From: Hanleya hanleyi
Lineage: Eukaryota > Mollusca > Polyplacophora > Lepidopleurida > Hanleyidae
Length of the DNA stretch: 64,000 nt
Assembly (NCBI GenBank): GCA_036873755.1
Contig: JAVTVY010018960.1
Span: forward strand, 1 to 64,000
Reading direction: 5' to 3'
Every line of letters starts with the position of its first letter. Positions within the stretch are counted from its first letter, which is position 1. Positions 11,384 through 24,000 of the stretch are shown one piece after another. A program made the position numbers and the translations under genes. A model generated the notes under the pieces. It saw only the letters and a program-made list of their open reading frames with translations. It was not told the origin of the DNA and ran no database searches.

Positions 11384-11473
11384 CGAGTTACTTCACGGCA
11401 ATTCTGTATAACACGTACACAGATGTAAGCGTATAAGGGTACCATGAGAACAAACTTTCTCCAAGACAACACA

Positions 11474-12013
11474 ATGGAAGTTTGGACAATAATTCTAGCT
11501 TCGGTTCTGGTAACTTTAGTGTATTTACTGTTCAGAAGTAAGACGAACAACTCGAGACTACCCAATGGGCCGAAGGGTTTGCCGATCATCGGCAGCGTTC
11601 TTAGCGTTAACCTGAAATACCCTCACCTGAGTCTGACAACAATGTCCGAAACGTACGGGGCAATATATAGTATGACCATACTCGGCAAGAAAGTCATCGT
11701 TTTGAACGACCCAGATTTAATCAGAGAAACATTCAAGTTGGATGCTGGTGCCGGAAGACCCACTAACAATTTCGTCAGCACGTACACAACCCTGGGACGC
11801 TATTCAGTAGCCTTTTCTTCTCCGTCAAAAACTTGGAAGAGGCAGAGGAAATTTCTGTATAAAGCTTTAAAGCAATACGGCGATGGAGGGAAGCAGAGTG
11901 ATGTGTTGGACGAACTTGAACACGTGATCTCCTGGATTGGCGACCACAAAGACAAGGTGGTCAACCTGAGGGATATCATTGAGCCATCTCTGGTTAATAT
12001 CATAGCTATATTA
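11474..12013 (+). CDS. P450 exon 1
   Basis: Encodes residues 1-180: anchor, [12 protein letters not shown] hinge, substrate-recognition region 1 and the C-helix WKRQR. Ends ...NIIAIL at a consensus donor GTAAGT (12014), phase 0. The frame runs on into the intron for a few codons before a stop. Confidence 0.92.
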
Positions 12014-15000
12014 GTAAGTATTCCTTCCTTCCCTTCGCTCTCTTAATGAGACATATTGATGATAAATTGATCAACTGGGGAGATATTATTGAACTGTCGC
12101 ATGGTTATATCATAGCCATAGTAGTAAGTACTCCATCCCTTTTCTTGACTATTGGATGGACCCTTGTTCAGAAGTTTCGGCCATTCATAAATATCAACAA
12201 GTGCTCCCCTGAAGGCAATCATGTCGCACACGATGATAGGTGATCAGATGCAGACGTAATATGTCACCTACAACAGCAGTAGTATATAAAGCAGATCTTC
12301 TCCCTTATTGACCTACTTCCCACAGGGAGCACCACCAGTCTTGTGACGTCACTTCCAGTTGCGGTCACGTGACCGGAAGTGACCTTTGACCCATGCGCAT
12401 GCGAACAATACCGCATATTGATAGTGGCGCGCAGGGATCAAAGGTCACTCCCGGTCACGTGACCGCAACCGGATATTACTTCACAAGACTGGTGGCACCC
12501 CCCCCTGTCGGAAGTAGGTCAATATGGGTGAAGATCCCTTTTACAATAGCGGATATTAATAATGGTGCACAGTGGTCACTGCCGGGTCACGTGACAGTCC
12601 GGATTTATCTCCCCCTAGTTCAACTTTTTGCCACCAGAGACTTGGCCATCAATACGAGGGTCAGTCATCAAGGTCAACGGTGTCAACGGGACCGCAGATG
12701 CGCTTATGCGCCCCCGATATATAGGAGGGTCAGAGTGTGTGTGACTGAGTGAGTGAGTGAGTGAGTGAGTGAGATATGCCCAACGCCCGTCTTAACGCAT
12801 GGACGCACTAACGATGGTGAGTGAGTGAGTTAGTGAGAGTGGGTGAGTGAGTGGTCATATAAGGTCGTTTGTACACCATTAGCCTCAGTCTGTATTCACC
12901 CTCTGACCGGGTACCATGTCGAGTACATGTACTTTCTGTCAGAAGACTCTCTCGTCGCGACAACATGCTCAGACATATGCGTCTAATGCATAGACAAGAG
13001 ACACCACCGAGTTCCACTATAGGTCCACCAAGTGGAGTAGAGCATCCCTATACGATGACGGTGAGCGGCTCTACGGGATGTGGAAAGACGTCCTGGGTGA
13101 TGAAGTTCTTAGAGGAAGGTGTGGCAACCCCAGCTCTGACACGCGTTGTATGGTGTTATAGTCAATGGCAGCCTGCGTACGAAACTACGCGATTACAGAA
13201 TGTGAGCTTCATCTCAGGAATTCCTCTCGGCATAGACGAACCGTATTACTTCGATTGCGAGCAGACCAACGTGGTAGTGCTCGATGACCTGATGAGTGCG
13301 GCCAAGGACAATTCGAAAATCGCGGACCTATTCACCAAAGGGTCCCATCATCGCAATCTGTCCGTCATCTATTTGACCCAAAATCTCTTTCCTCAAGGGA
13401 AGGCGTCCAGAGATATTGCCTTGAACTGCCAATACTTTGTGTTATTCTCCAATCCCATCGACAGAGCATAAATCCGTGTATTTGGTAGTCGAATTTATCC
13501 TCAGAACATCGACCATTTCATGCAGACGTTTCAAGGGGCGACAAGTCGTCCGTACGGCTACCTGTTCGTAGATTTAAAAGCCCATACCCCCGGAGATCGC
13601 CGGCTGACGACCCACCTGTTACCCGGCGAGGGATCACCGCAACGTCATATACCCCGACACCATCCACCGAGTCCACACTTGGCAGCACCCGTCCAGCAGC
13701 AGCAACCCACCCCCATACAGCGGGTCCCGGAATATCACCCAACCGTGAAGGACCAACCCAAACCCGTACAAGGCAATGAACATAATGTGAACTCGAGGCT
13801 ATGGAAGGATTTGTTCTTAGAAAGTATGGACGCCGAGATGGGCCAGACGTTGAGGGCCACAGAAAACAAGTTTCAATACAAAGGGTATTCGAAAGAGGAA
13901 GCCGCAATTTTAGCCCATAACAGATTGGCACCCAGACTACAACAGGCTTTACGCCAGCAGTACGTCGACCTCGTGACCGATATGAAATTGTTGGACAAGG
14001 ACCCGGTTCATATGGAAATCGGAAAAACAGCGTCGATGTTGAAAACCTCGGGCATGAATTGGAAAGCGATGTATGTCAGAGCAATAGCTCAAAAGAAGCA
14101 TTTGTTTGAACGCATCATTAAAGGGCGTTAAAGCGTTAAAATTGGGCGTTAAAGCGTTAAGATTGGGCGTTAAGGCGTAACGACGGGCGTCATCGCATTT
14201 CGATGAATTATTGTCAATTCCATGAAAATCAGAGCCTTTGAGCTGGTTCACGAGGGCGTTGAAGCGTTAAGCTGGGCGTTGGAGGGCGATACTGTCTATA
14301 AAAGCAAGCGTATTCCAAAAACGTGCACAGTCGACGTTCAACCGTCAACATGGGTTATACATGCTCTGAGTGCAAACGTACGTTCACCAGACATTACGAT
14401 ATGATGCGACACGAGAAGAATATACATGGGATTGAAGACTCCGAGGAGTCCATTGAGGTGGATGCTGGTACAGAGATTGCTGAGAGTCCACCGACTGATA
14501 CCGAGACCGAGATTGCTGAGAGTCCATATCTACTGATACGGGGAGCTTGACATTAAAATAGTCAGCCTACATCCCAGGAAAGTGAGGCAGAACTTACCTT
14601 CTGGGATCGTATTGTGCATGAAGCTATTCATGATTATGCTGCGGTAATCGAAGACGGCGGACAGGATAACTTACAACAGGCGCACACCGACATGCGGTCC
14701 TGCATCAGGAAAACAGCCATGGTTAGCTTGCTGCCGCTTGAAATGAAAGGCGACCCCACGCGCATGTCCATCATGAAGGCCAAACGTCACTTGGAAGAGG
14801 ATATGGGGTTACCACCCACCGAGGCCCTGGAAAATGCGATAAGAATGCACAAATAACTGTTTCAGGACATGCTGCCCGAACAATATCCTGAACTGCCCGA
14901 CAATGCTTAGGTCGGTTTATAAAACAGGGCTATTCCACCAAGCGCCTTCACTCAAAGTTTCTCAAATTTGGCGATACATTTCGCATGCTGATAGCAAAAT

Positions 15001-18000
15001 ACGATCGTAGCGTGCAAGATCTATGGCACTACGTTTCGTAACTTGTGTCTAATTTCGCTTAACCCGGGGCTAGGGGCCGTATGAACCCATGTACTTCAAG
15101 AACCTCATGGTACTCATATGAACAGTCACAATCAAAACGTGACTGAGATACATCATTCTTTAGATGACGACTTTACAGCGAATATTATGGATTAAGAATA
15201 CTGATCAGCGATACGGATTTGATATTTTTGGAACATCATGATGTCTTGCCGGCATCATTGAAAACTGTTGACCGCTTCTCTCTTGCAGGAAACAAGCCTA
15301 TGTTTATGTATACTATGATTGTCTTTTTGAATTTGGTGCTAATACTGTTATATGGAAAATGGAATAGGTCTTTGGATTATGGACGCGGATATTCTGTAAT
15401 GGACGACGGCTGGATTATGAATGACGGACTAGACGCTTGTAACACGAAGCACAGATGGAACTTTCTCAAATGACGGCTTGTGATTGGACAACAGTCTTCT
15501 TGAATTGTAAACATACCCAACGTGGCTCCCCCAGTGTGTGTATGATGTACAGGAGGGGATCCAAACGATCAAACTCTGTATTCATTTAGTGGTTTTCGCC
15601 CAATTTTATGGAAATATGGATCAGTCAGATCCCACTGGTGTCTGCCATTGTACATGGTTTCGATGGTATTATGCACATTCAATGTTATTTGTTTAGATCC
15701 ATATTAATTAATACCCGATATTTCAAAAATTAAAATAATTTATAAATTTACTAACTGTGTGCAATCAAGGATGCGTTTAAACAGTATACAAAAATGTCAA
15801 AAATGCTATTAGTCATATTTGTAATGGAAACATAATTCACAAACATTTCCAGGTACCTGTGTGTAGGATGTTATTAATTTTGAATTAATTTAAAGAATTG
15901 AACAGATACAATGATTTCATTTTCATAATTCACTGAAGAAGGTTTAGAATTAACAAAAAGGATTGCTCCGAGCTGTTACAATGATAGACAGAAAAAAACA
16001 CAAAACACAACAATACCTGGAATTAATGAAACCTATTGAATAGATTAGACGATCTATAATAATAATAAATTGCTATCATTGGAAACATAAACATCAAGAA
16101 AAACTTAATTGGGGTGAATAATATTGAATATGGATATTTAAAAATCATAGATCTGATTCAATTTGTGTTTAGAATGAGGAATCTGGCTTTCTAAACTTTC
16201 GTTTTTATGACTTTGTATATACTAGCATCATCTACATGTATTTGACACTTGCAAACATACCTAATTTATTACCAATTTGACGTAGAAAATATATAATGCA
16301 GTGTTTATATATCTTCCGCATGAATGTGTAAAATTCCTGCCGGGTATTTTTTATTTGGCCACTTTGGTTTCACCTGAATTAACCACGTGATCGTATGCGC
16401 GCTCCAACAACAACACGGTTAGTTGATTTTGTCGATGTTAGCGCGGAGTGCTCTTTTTGGAAATTAAACACGCCGTCGCTTGTAGCTATTGCCGGGGGAA
16501 GACAAATCGTCATTTCTACTCAAAAATGACTGAGCTTTTCAACTCCGAGTGACGGAAATTTCCAGAACGGGATTTCATGGACCAAAATCGTGCAAAATTG
16601 TCTGGTAAATTGCTTTTCTCGCAAGTTTTGTCTCCAAAATCAGTTTATTCCGTTAATATTCTACCCACAAACTTCCGTCACACGGCTTTCATAAATTTGG
16701 GATATGTTGATTATAATTTCAGTCAATATACATATGTTTCATACATAATTACAAGCGTCTAGTCCGTCATTCATAATCCAGCCGTCGTCCATTAGAGAAT
16801 ATCCGCGTCCATAATCCAAAGACCTATTCCATATTCCATATAACAGTATTAGCACCAAATTCAAAAAGACAATCATAGTATACATAAACATAGGCTTGTT
16901 TCCTGCAAGAGAGAAGCGGTCAACAGTTTTCAATGATGCCGGCAAGACATCATGCTTGCACCGACAGTGCATAGCGATATTTTGAATTCAACCTAAAATC
17001 AACCCGTAACTTAACATACGTACAGGCTCTGATTTTGACCACAATCTTTCATTTCAAATCAACGACGGATCATATTTCTACCAAACTTTGACTCAAATAT
17101 AAAAATTATTTTCTCCGTAAATATGAAACATCCAAACTTGTTACGCCAGGACAATATTGTCTTATGTGTGTACTTCCTATTTCATACAGGAATTTATGCA
17201 ATATGTATTCCTTCCGTGATAAACTCACAATTTCCTGAGGGGTGGTAGCGTGGCGTTTTCGCTCAGCCCAATGCCACGGCTGGGAAAATATACTCGTCCA
17301 ATCGGTAGTTCGTTTGCTCGAAGTCAGAAAAATTGTCGAATTTCAAAAATCCATATCTCAATAATCATAATGTCTTATGCGCTGACCCTTTAGGCCTAAA
17401 TCGCCCAATATATGTACTTTCTAGCCTTAGTTGGATTTCATTTTGTCGTGAAATGATACGAGCTCTTTTTGTGACATAGTAAAACGCAGTTGACAGCTGT
17501 TTTGGCTGCGATGGAATGTACAACAAACCGACTCAAATATAAAAAAATATTTTCTCAGGACTGTCTCACATTACGCTGCGGCGAGGGTTTCGTGGATTTA
17601 TCAGTTAATATAACACATTAGCTGTCGAAACTCACCATATATTCCAAACTCTATCTGTGCAATTATTTGTCATCAAAAATATTTCCCTGATATTAGAAAT
17701 TGTTAAAAAAAATCGCCAAAGCTTGTCTCGTCCGAGCAACCGACGTACATTGCTGTGAAACCAACCGGGCAAGTCCATTTTCACCCACAGGAGAGGCACA
17801 GCGCTAGGGTAAGTAACTCATCCCGCATATTCTGCACTGAAAGCAGAAGAAAGAATTATCTCCCCTAGCACACTACCACTCTCCGGCTCCTATAGGCGAA
17901 AATGGACTTGCCCGGTCGTCGGCATTATCGAGTCTACAACATGCGGTTGCTCGGACGTGACAAACTTTGGAGATTTTTTGAACAATTTCTCATGTCAGGA

Positions 18001-21000
18001 AAATAGTTTTGATGAAAAATAATTGCACAGATACAGTTTGAAATATATGGTGAGTTTCGACAGCTAATGTGTTATATTAACTGATAAATCCACGAAACCC
18101 TCGCCGCAGCGTAATGTGAGACAGACAGTATATGTATTCCTTCCGTGATAAACTCTTTACTGATTTACTGAGGGGTGGTAGCGTGGTGTTTTCGCTACAA
18201 AACGGTATTGTCAGCGCTATAGGTCACGTGAGGTAAACAGTCCCCCCTCCCCTTCTCCCCTTTTTTATAATTGAGACTTCTACGGGTATAAACTATGGTG
18301 TTCCATTTCGGTCATTTTTGCGTCGCGCGTCGCAGGCGACGTCGCCCTTCCCGTCGCCCTTCCCGTCGCGTTCTTATAATGTTAAGAGATAGAATGCGAC
18401 GCGACGTCGCCCTTTTTAAACGCGACGTCGCCCTTCCCGTCGCGCGTCGCGCATCGCTTTAATCAACACGACGCGATGGGCGACGTCGCTCGCGACGTCG
18501 CCCATCCCGTCGCCCTTCCCGTCGCGTTCTTATAATGTTAAGAGATAGAACGTGACGCGACGTCGCTCTGTTTAAACGCGCATGCTTAGGGAGCAGCTAT
18601 TGCGATGTGGATCGTATGGCGAGACCGTCATTTCATGAATGATCTCTGCCAATATCGATGAAGAAAATGTCAGCGTAAATGAATAATGATTATCCTGTAT
18701 TATCGTATAGCTTTTAAATGGTGTTAAATATTAGTCCATGCTTGGAATGATGCCTGTTATGAAGTTATCTCTCGGAAAGTCTGCAACTCGCTGTGTTGTA
18801 CTGTACAAATTATATCTTCGCTTCCCAAAAATATACGCAACCCCCACATCCGTACATCGTCTTGAATTTCTTTATTCCCATTGGATTTACGCGTGTATGT
18901 GTGTGTGGATTTTCTGTGTGCTTTTATGTGTTTGTGTTTTTCAGTTGTTCTTACAGTATACCTCCTTATGTGACCACATTTACCAGGCCGTTGAAAATAT
19001 CCTTTTATTTACTGCTGTCCAACACTGTATACCATTACTTAACCTGTCACGTCCCGACAGATTGTAGTGTAGATCTTTTAGCTTTCAATTTAGCGGAGAG
19101 AGATAGTCCCATAACTCTCAAAAAGAAAAAAAGAGAAAATTATGATGGAATTGAAGTTATTTTGTTCTTTCTACTCTTTCTAAGAACTGACTGAAGAATA
19201 TTAGTACTTCTGCACTCTTTAAATCGTCCGGCATTTCCACGATCGTTCTAGACGGTTGAACTTAAAATTCAGGACGAGTTCTTGGAGTTCGAGTAAGTTG
19301 CTCTTAACTGCAGAGATTCTTTCCTCATTTTCATATCAACGAGATTTGATTTTTTCTTGAAATTGAGGAAAGAACCCCTGCAGTTACAAGGACGTAGAGA
19401 AATTTTCAGATTTGGGGCGGGTGGGGGGGGGGGAGCTATACTATGACAGCACAATAAGGCCAGGGTCCAGGGGCCGCCTAGGCCCCGGAAGCCCCAGGAT
19501 CCCAGATGACTGGAGATGCGTTCTTGGTCTTTCCCAGTGAATAAAACTCAACATTAAAACGCACACGTTGTAACCAGTTTTTTTTTTGTCTTTTCTTGCT
19601 TTTATGTGTGGGTATTTTCTTTCCAGGGTTATTAAACCTCAAACTTGGTCAACACAAAAAACGTTGTGCAAACTAATTAGCTCAGCGACTCATCCAGGTT
19701 GTGGTTTTGGAGGGAATACGTGTTTTGTACATTTTGGAGGGAATTTATACAGTAGTTTTGTGGGTTCCGAATCACGGTGACTTGCGGATCACTTTCCTAA
19801 TGAACGCCTTATATTTCTTGCAATAAAGCATCTGTGTAAATCTTTTCTATTTTTATTGGAACGTCTGTTTCTGTGGACCCAAATAAATGTCGAACAACCG
19901 ACCTGCGTTGTTTGTTTCTCGATCAATTCGGCATGGTAATGCTTCCGGTACCACGCAATAGCAAATTCACGCTGGGACAAAAACGCGTGTGATTTCTTAA
20001 GTGTTGAATCTACGAGAAATTAAATGGCTTTAAGTGGTAATTTCAGTATTCGTTTCAGTGACTGAATCATATTAATGGTCAAACACAATATCTAATGATT
20101 TGCGATAACCCTTAACTCGCCAGCATTGTAACATAATGCGGCATTAGAGATGTCAATTCCGGATTACGAATTGTGACATTGAAGACTGCACACGGACAAA
20201 TGTCTCTTGGGCAAAGTTATTGCTTTAGAATAATTTTAAGTCACAGAACGGGATAGTCTTAATTCATCCCCCCCCTTTCCCCACTCCACCACACACATAC
20301 CAAAGATTTCAAAATTAAAGATTTCATTATTAAAATTGGGAAAATATATCTGTGTGTCCTTTCCTCTATTTTCTTTTGTCCAAATATAGATGCTAAACAG
20401 ATGTCCGATGTCCATTTAGAGAGTTTATATATTGTGTTTTTGAATATGCGAGTAGAATTCGTTCAGCTGTCAGAAACACGATGGAACGTGTGTGTAACTT
20501 TCTTAAATTTGAATCTGAATTTCATGCAGTATATCGTTGTCTATGAACAATTTCTGCCTCAGTAATGGCAATCCAACAAAGTCCAGGCATGTGATACCAC
20601 ATTTTTCGCCTATTGGGATAATGGTGATAAATGACCACTCAGGCTTTACAAATATATATATATATATATATTCCCAGCGGCTGTAACGACCGCTAGATGG
20701 CGTGATCCGCTTCTTACCAAAGTGATTCGCAACTGCCCGCGCTGGTCCACTGAGACGGACATGATTTTCTCATTGATTTACAAGTTCGATTAGAGAATTT
20801 TATACATGCAATTATCGACGACAGATTTTCGTAGAAAATAAGGCCAAGAATCACTCTCAACTCTTAACAACACGAGCGCCAGCAGTCTAGATGTAAAGGG
20901 CGATTCGGAACTCCCCTATATGTATGTATACTCCTGTATGCTTAAACATGCCTCGTTTCCTCTGCTTGACCACTTTCCCCTCTGACAAACACGCAGTGGG

Positions 21001-24000
21001 GAATCACAAACACGTCTATTTTTTGTTTGTCTTGCAAATATTTGGGGGGGGGGGGCCCATGCTACCCTTGTCTACGGCCATGAGTTAAGAGCAACTTACC
21101 CGAACTCCAAGAACTCGTCTTAAATTTGAAGTTCAAGGCGGATCAGGCGAAAAGCAACGGCCCACGTATGGCCCTTGACATGGGACTACTTTCTGTCCGC
21201 GGAGGCTTCTCCCCGCTGCCGCATCACCGCCGAACTACTTTCTGTCCGCGGAGGTTTCTTTCCGCGACCGCATCACCGCCAGACCGCATCACCGCGGAGG
21301 AATACATGCCCCAAAGGGTCATCTTGACCCATATTGACCTTTGACCTCTGAGGCCGCAACCGGAAGTACCGGAACTATAGTGAACTTGACCTCTAGCGGC
21401 CGCAACCCTCGTTATTTAAGGCCAGATCCCCTCTCTGTCCTGGTGGCAAAAGCTGAAACTAGGGGGAGATAACTCCAGATTGTCCGGTGACCCGGCAGTG
21501 ACCCCTGTACACCATTATTAATATCCGCTATGGTAAAAGGAGATCTTCACCCTTATTGATCTACTTATTTGTTCCCCCGGGTAAAATTTAAAGGGGTACT
21601 TGGTCACGTGACGATCACGTGACCGAAAGTGACCTTTGACCCCTGCGCACCATTATTAATATGCGGTATTGTGCGCATGCGCAGGGTTCAAAGGCCACTT
21701 CCGGTCATGTGAACGTCACGTGACCATGTACCCCCTTAAACTGTACCCGGGAGAACAAATAAGTAGGTCAATAATGTGAAGATCAAACCCGGCCTTCGTC
21801 GAAATATACCGAGATCCCACGAACGATGCGCATCGCCCCAAAATGCCGTTCGTTCATTGGTTGTTATTTCAAACTGACAGTTCCAGTAGTAACAGTAGAG
21901 CACTAATCTGCCAGCAGGACCTGGTACAGAGTATACAGATCTCCATTATGGAGCATGGTGGTCAGTTATATGCTAAAAGGGCAGGTTGCCAGCTGTTGGC
22001 CTAAATATCGCTTACAATGGCAGGTGGTCATCTGTATGTCTATAAATCGCCTACAAGGGCAGCTGGTCACCTATATGTCGACCACAAGGGCAGGTGTCAG
22101 TTGTATGTCCAAAAGTGGGATTTCGTTACCTTCAGACGAAAAAAGTTGTTGGTAAAGCCCCCCCCCCCCTAAATAACAGTGTTATGTTGAAGTACTACTT
22201 AACAATGAGCATATCCAAAACATGTGATTTTTGACCATGTAGATTTTATATGAGTCAATTTTGTATGAATAAGAGAATCTAAGAAATAACATGAATTTCA
22301 ACGAGACTTGAGGATTCCGTCAAAAATCTAACATAGAAAAAAATTAACATGGCGAACTTCCAGTTTCTTTGCTCATGTTTTTACCGCATGTATTACTGAT
22401 TGAAATTTGTCACAAAAAGTGGTCCTTCACCATGGTTATTTCTGGCAATGTGGATAAGTGGTAAAATCACTTGATGAAAGATAAGAGAAATCCTGAAATC
22501 CAAAGTGTAGATAGGCTGAAAGTGTTGAAAAGTCAGACAGTTGAAATTTTAGATGTTGATGACAGTTTTGAGGGATATTCCAGGTTTATTATATATTTTC
22601 AATTGATATGACTGCTCACTTGTCTATAAATGTAGGTTTTGTGGGACATCTCGGGTGACTTCCGGTAAACGAAAGGTAACGAAACCACTTATATGTCTGG
22701 TGATCAGCTTCAACTTCGAAGGAGGTACACATTACAAATTCATTGCATGTCGACTTTTCAAAACTTTGAACATTCACCGGTACAATAATGTTCTTTGCCC
22801 GAGGAGAACAGCAGTGCGTGGAGAGTTTACATTTTTCCATAAATATCTGTTATTTTTCTTTCAGTCGATAGGGAAACGCCTTGACTACGACTCGGCTGAA
22901 CTGAAGTGTGTCGTTGACGCCTATCTATTGATGAACCCGATTATCACAGTGGGCTTCGATGTGGTCATGTCGAGTCTGCCTTTTCTCCGCCACATTCCGT
23001 TTGGATATGGTCGCTGTTTTCAGGACTACCAGAAGGCGACTGCACAACTGGAGAAGATTTTCTTCCACGATCAGAAGGTGAATGAGACTAGATTTGATAA
23101 AGGTCATCGAGTGACCATTTCTTTATCGGGGGCCCCGAACTCTTTGCACACTTATCAAAATCAAGTATCAAATCGGGTTTCCCGATGCTGCTCCTCGCGG
23201 TGTCGGAAAGCTAGGGAATCGGGCGGGGAGAGCGCGATCGGTGTAACCTCTAAATCTCTAACTGATCAGGTAGAAATAGTAAACTTTTACTGCATTTTGG
23301 CAACGAATTGTCTTCATGCTAAATAATCTCAACCATGTTATCGTGAGGATTCACCAAGATTAACATTTGGCGATCAATACTTTAATGGCGGATGAAATGT
23401 TTTCATATAGCGTTCCTCATTTTCCAACAGATAAAATTTATTACATTTGATTTACTTCTACCGGGCAAGCTCGTTGAAGAGCCATCACCACGTGACCGGA
23501 AGCCCTGAATCACGTTCGCCTATATGTGGCAAAAGAACGAACTTTTTATTGCAAACCGGGTACGTTTAAAGCACATTACTTACTACGTTAAATTTTTTTT
23601 CAATACAGTCGTTTTCGTGCAGTAACATCATTTATCTGAATATTCTGAAAGAAAGAAAGTTAAAGAAACAAACCTCATTTTTGTTCATTTTATTTGTTTT
23701 AGAAGATAAGACTGATTTTTTCTCGAAGTTTTTAGAATCTTATTATTTCAATTATGGTACTAATCATTTCAGTCGACGAAAACTCTTATCAGACAGCCTC
23801 GGCAAGGAAGAAACTGATGCGAAATTAGAAATATGTATGATAGATTATAGATGTGGAAGGGAGACCAGTGTTTCAAAATGTGATATTCCTCTAATATCGC
23901 CAAAACTTCTAGGTCCTGTGTGAATATTTGACACAAATACCGTAATTTATTTACATTAAGGGCGATGGTTGGTCATCACTTAACAGAATTAGCAACATCT

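Noticed and set aside
18738..19194. Overlapping ORFs of 109 and 133 codons
   Set aside because: Different frames over the same AT-rich intron bases, with no domain or splice context.
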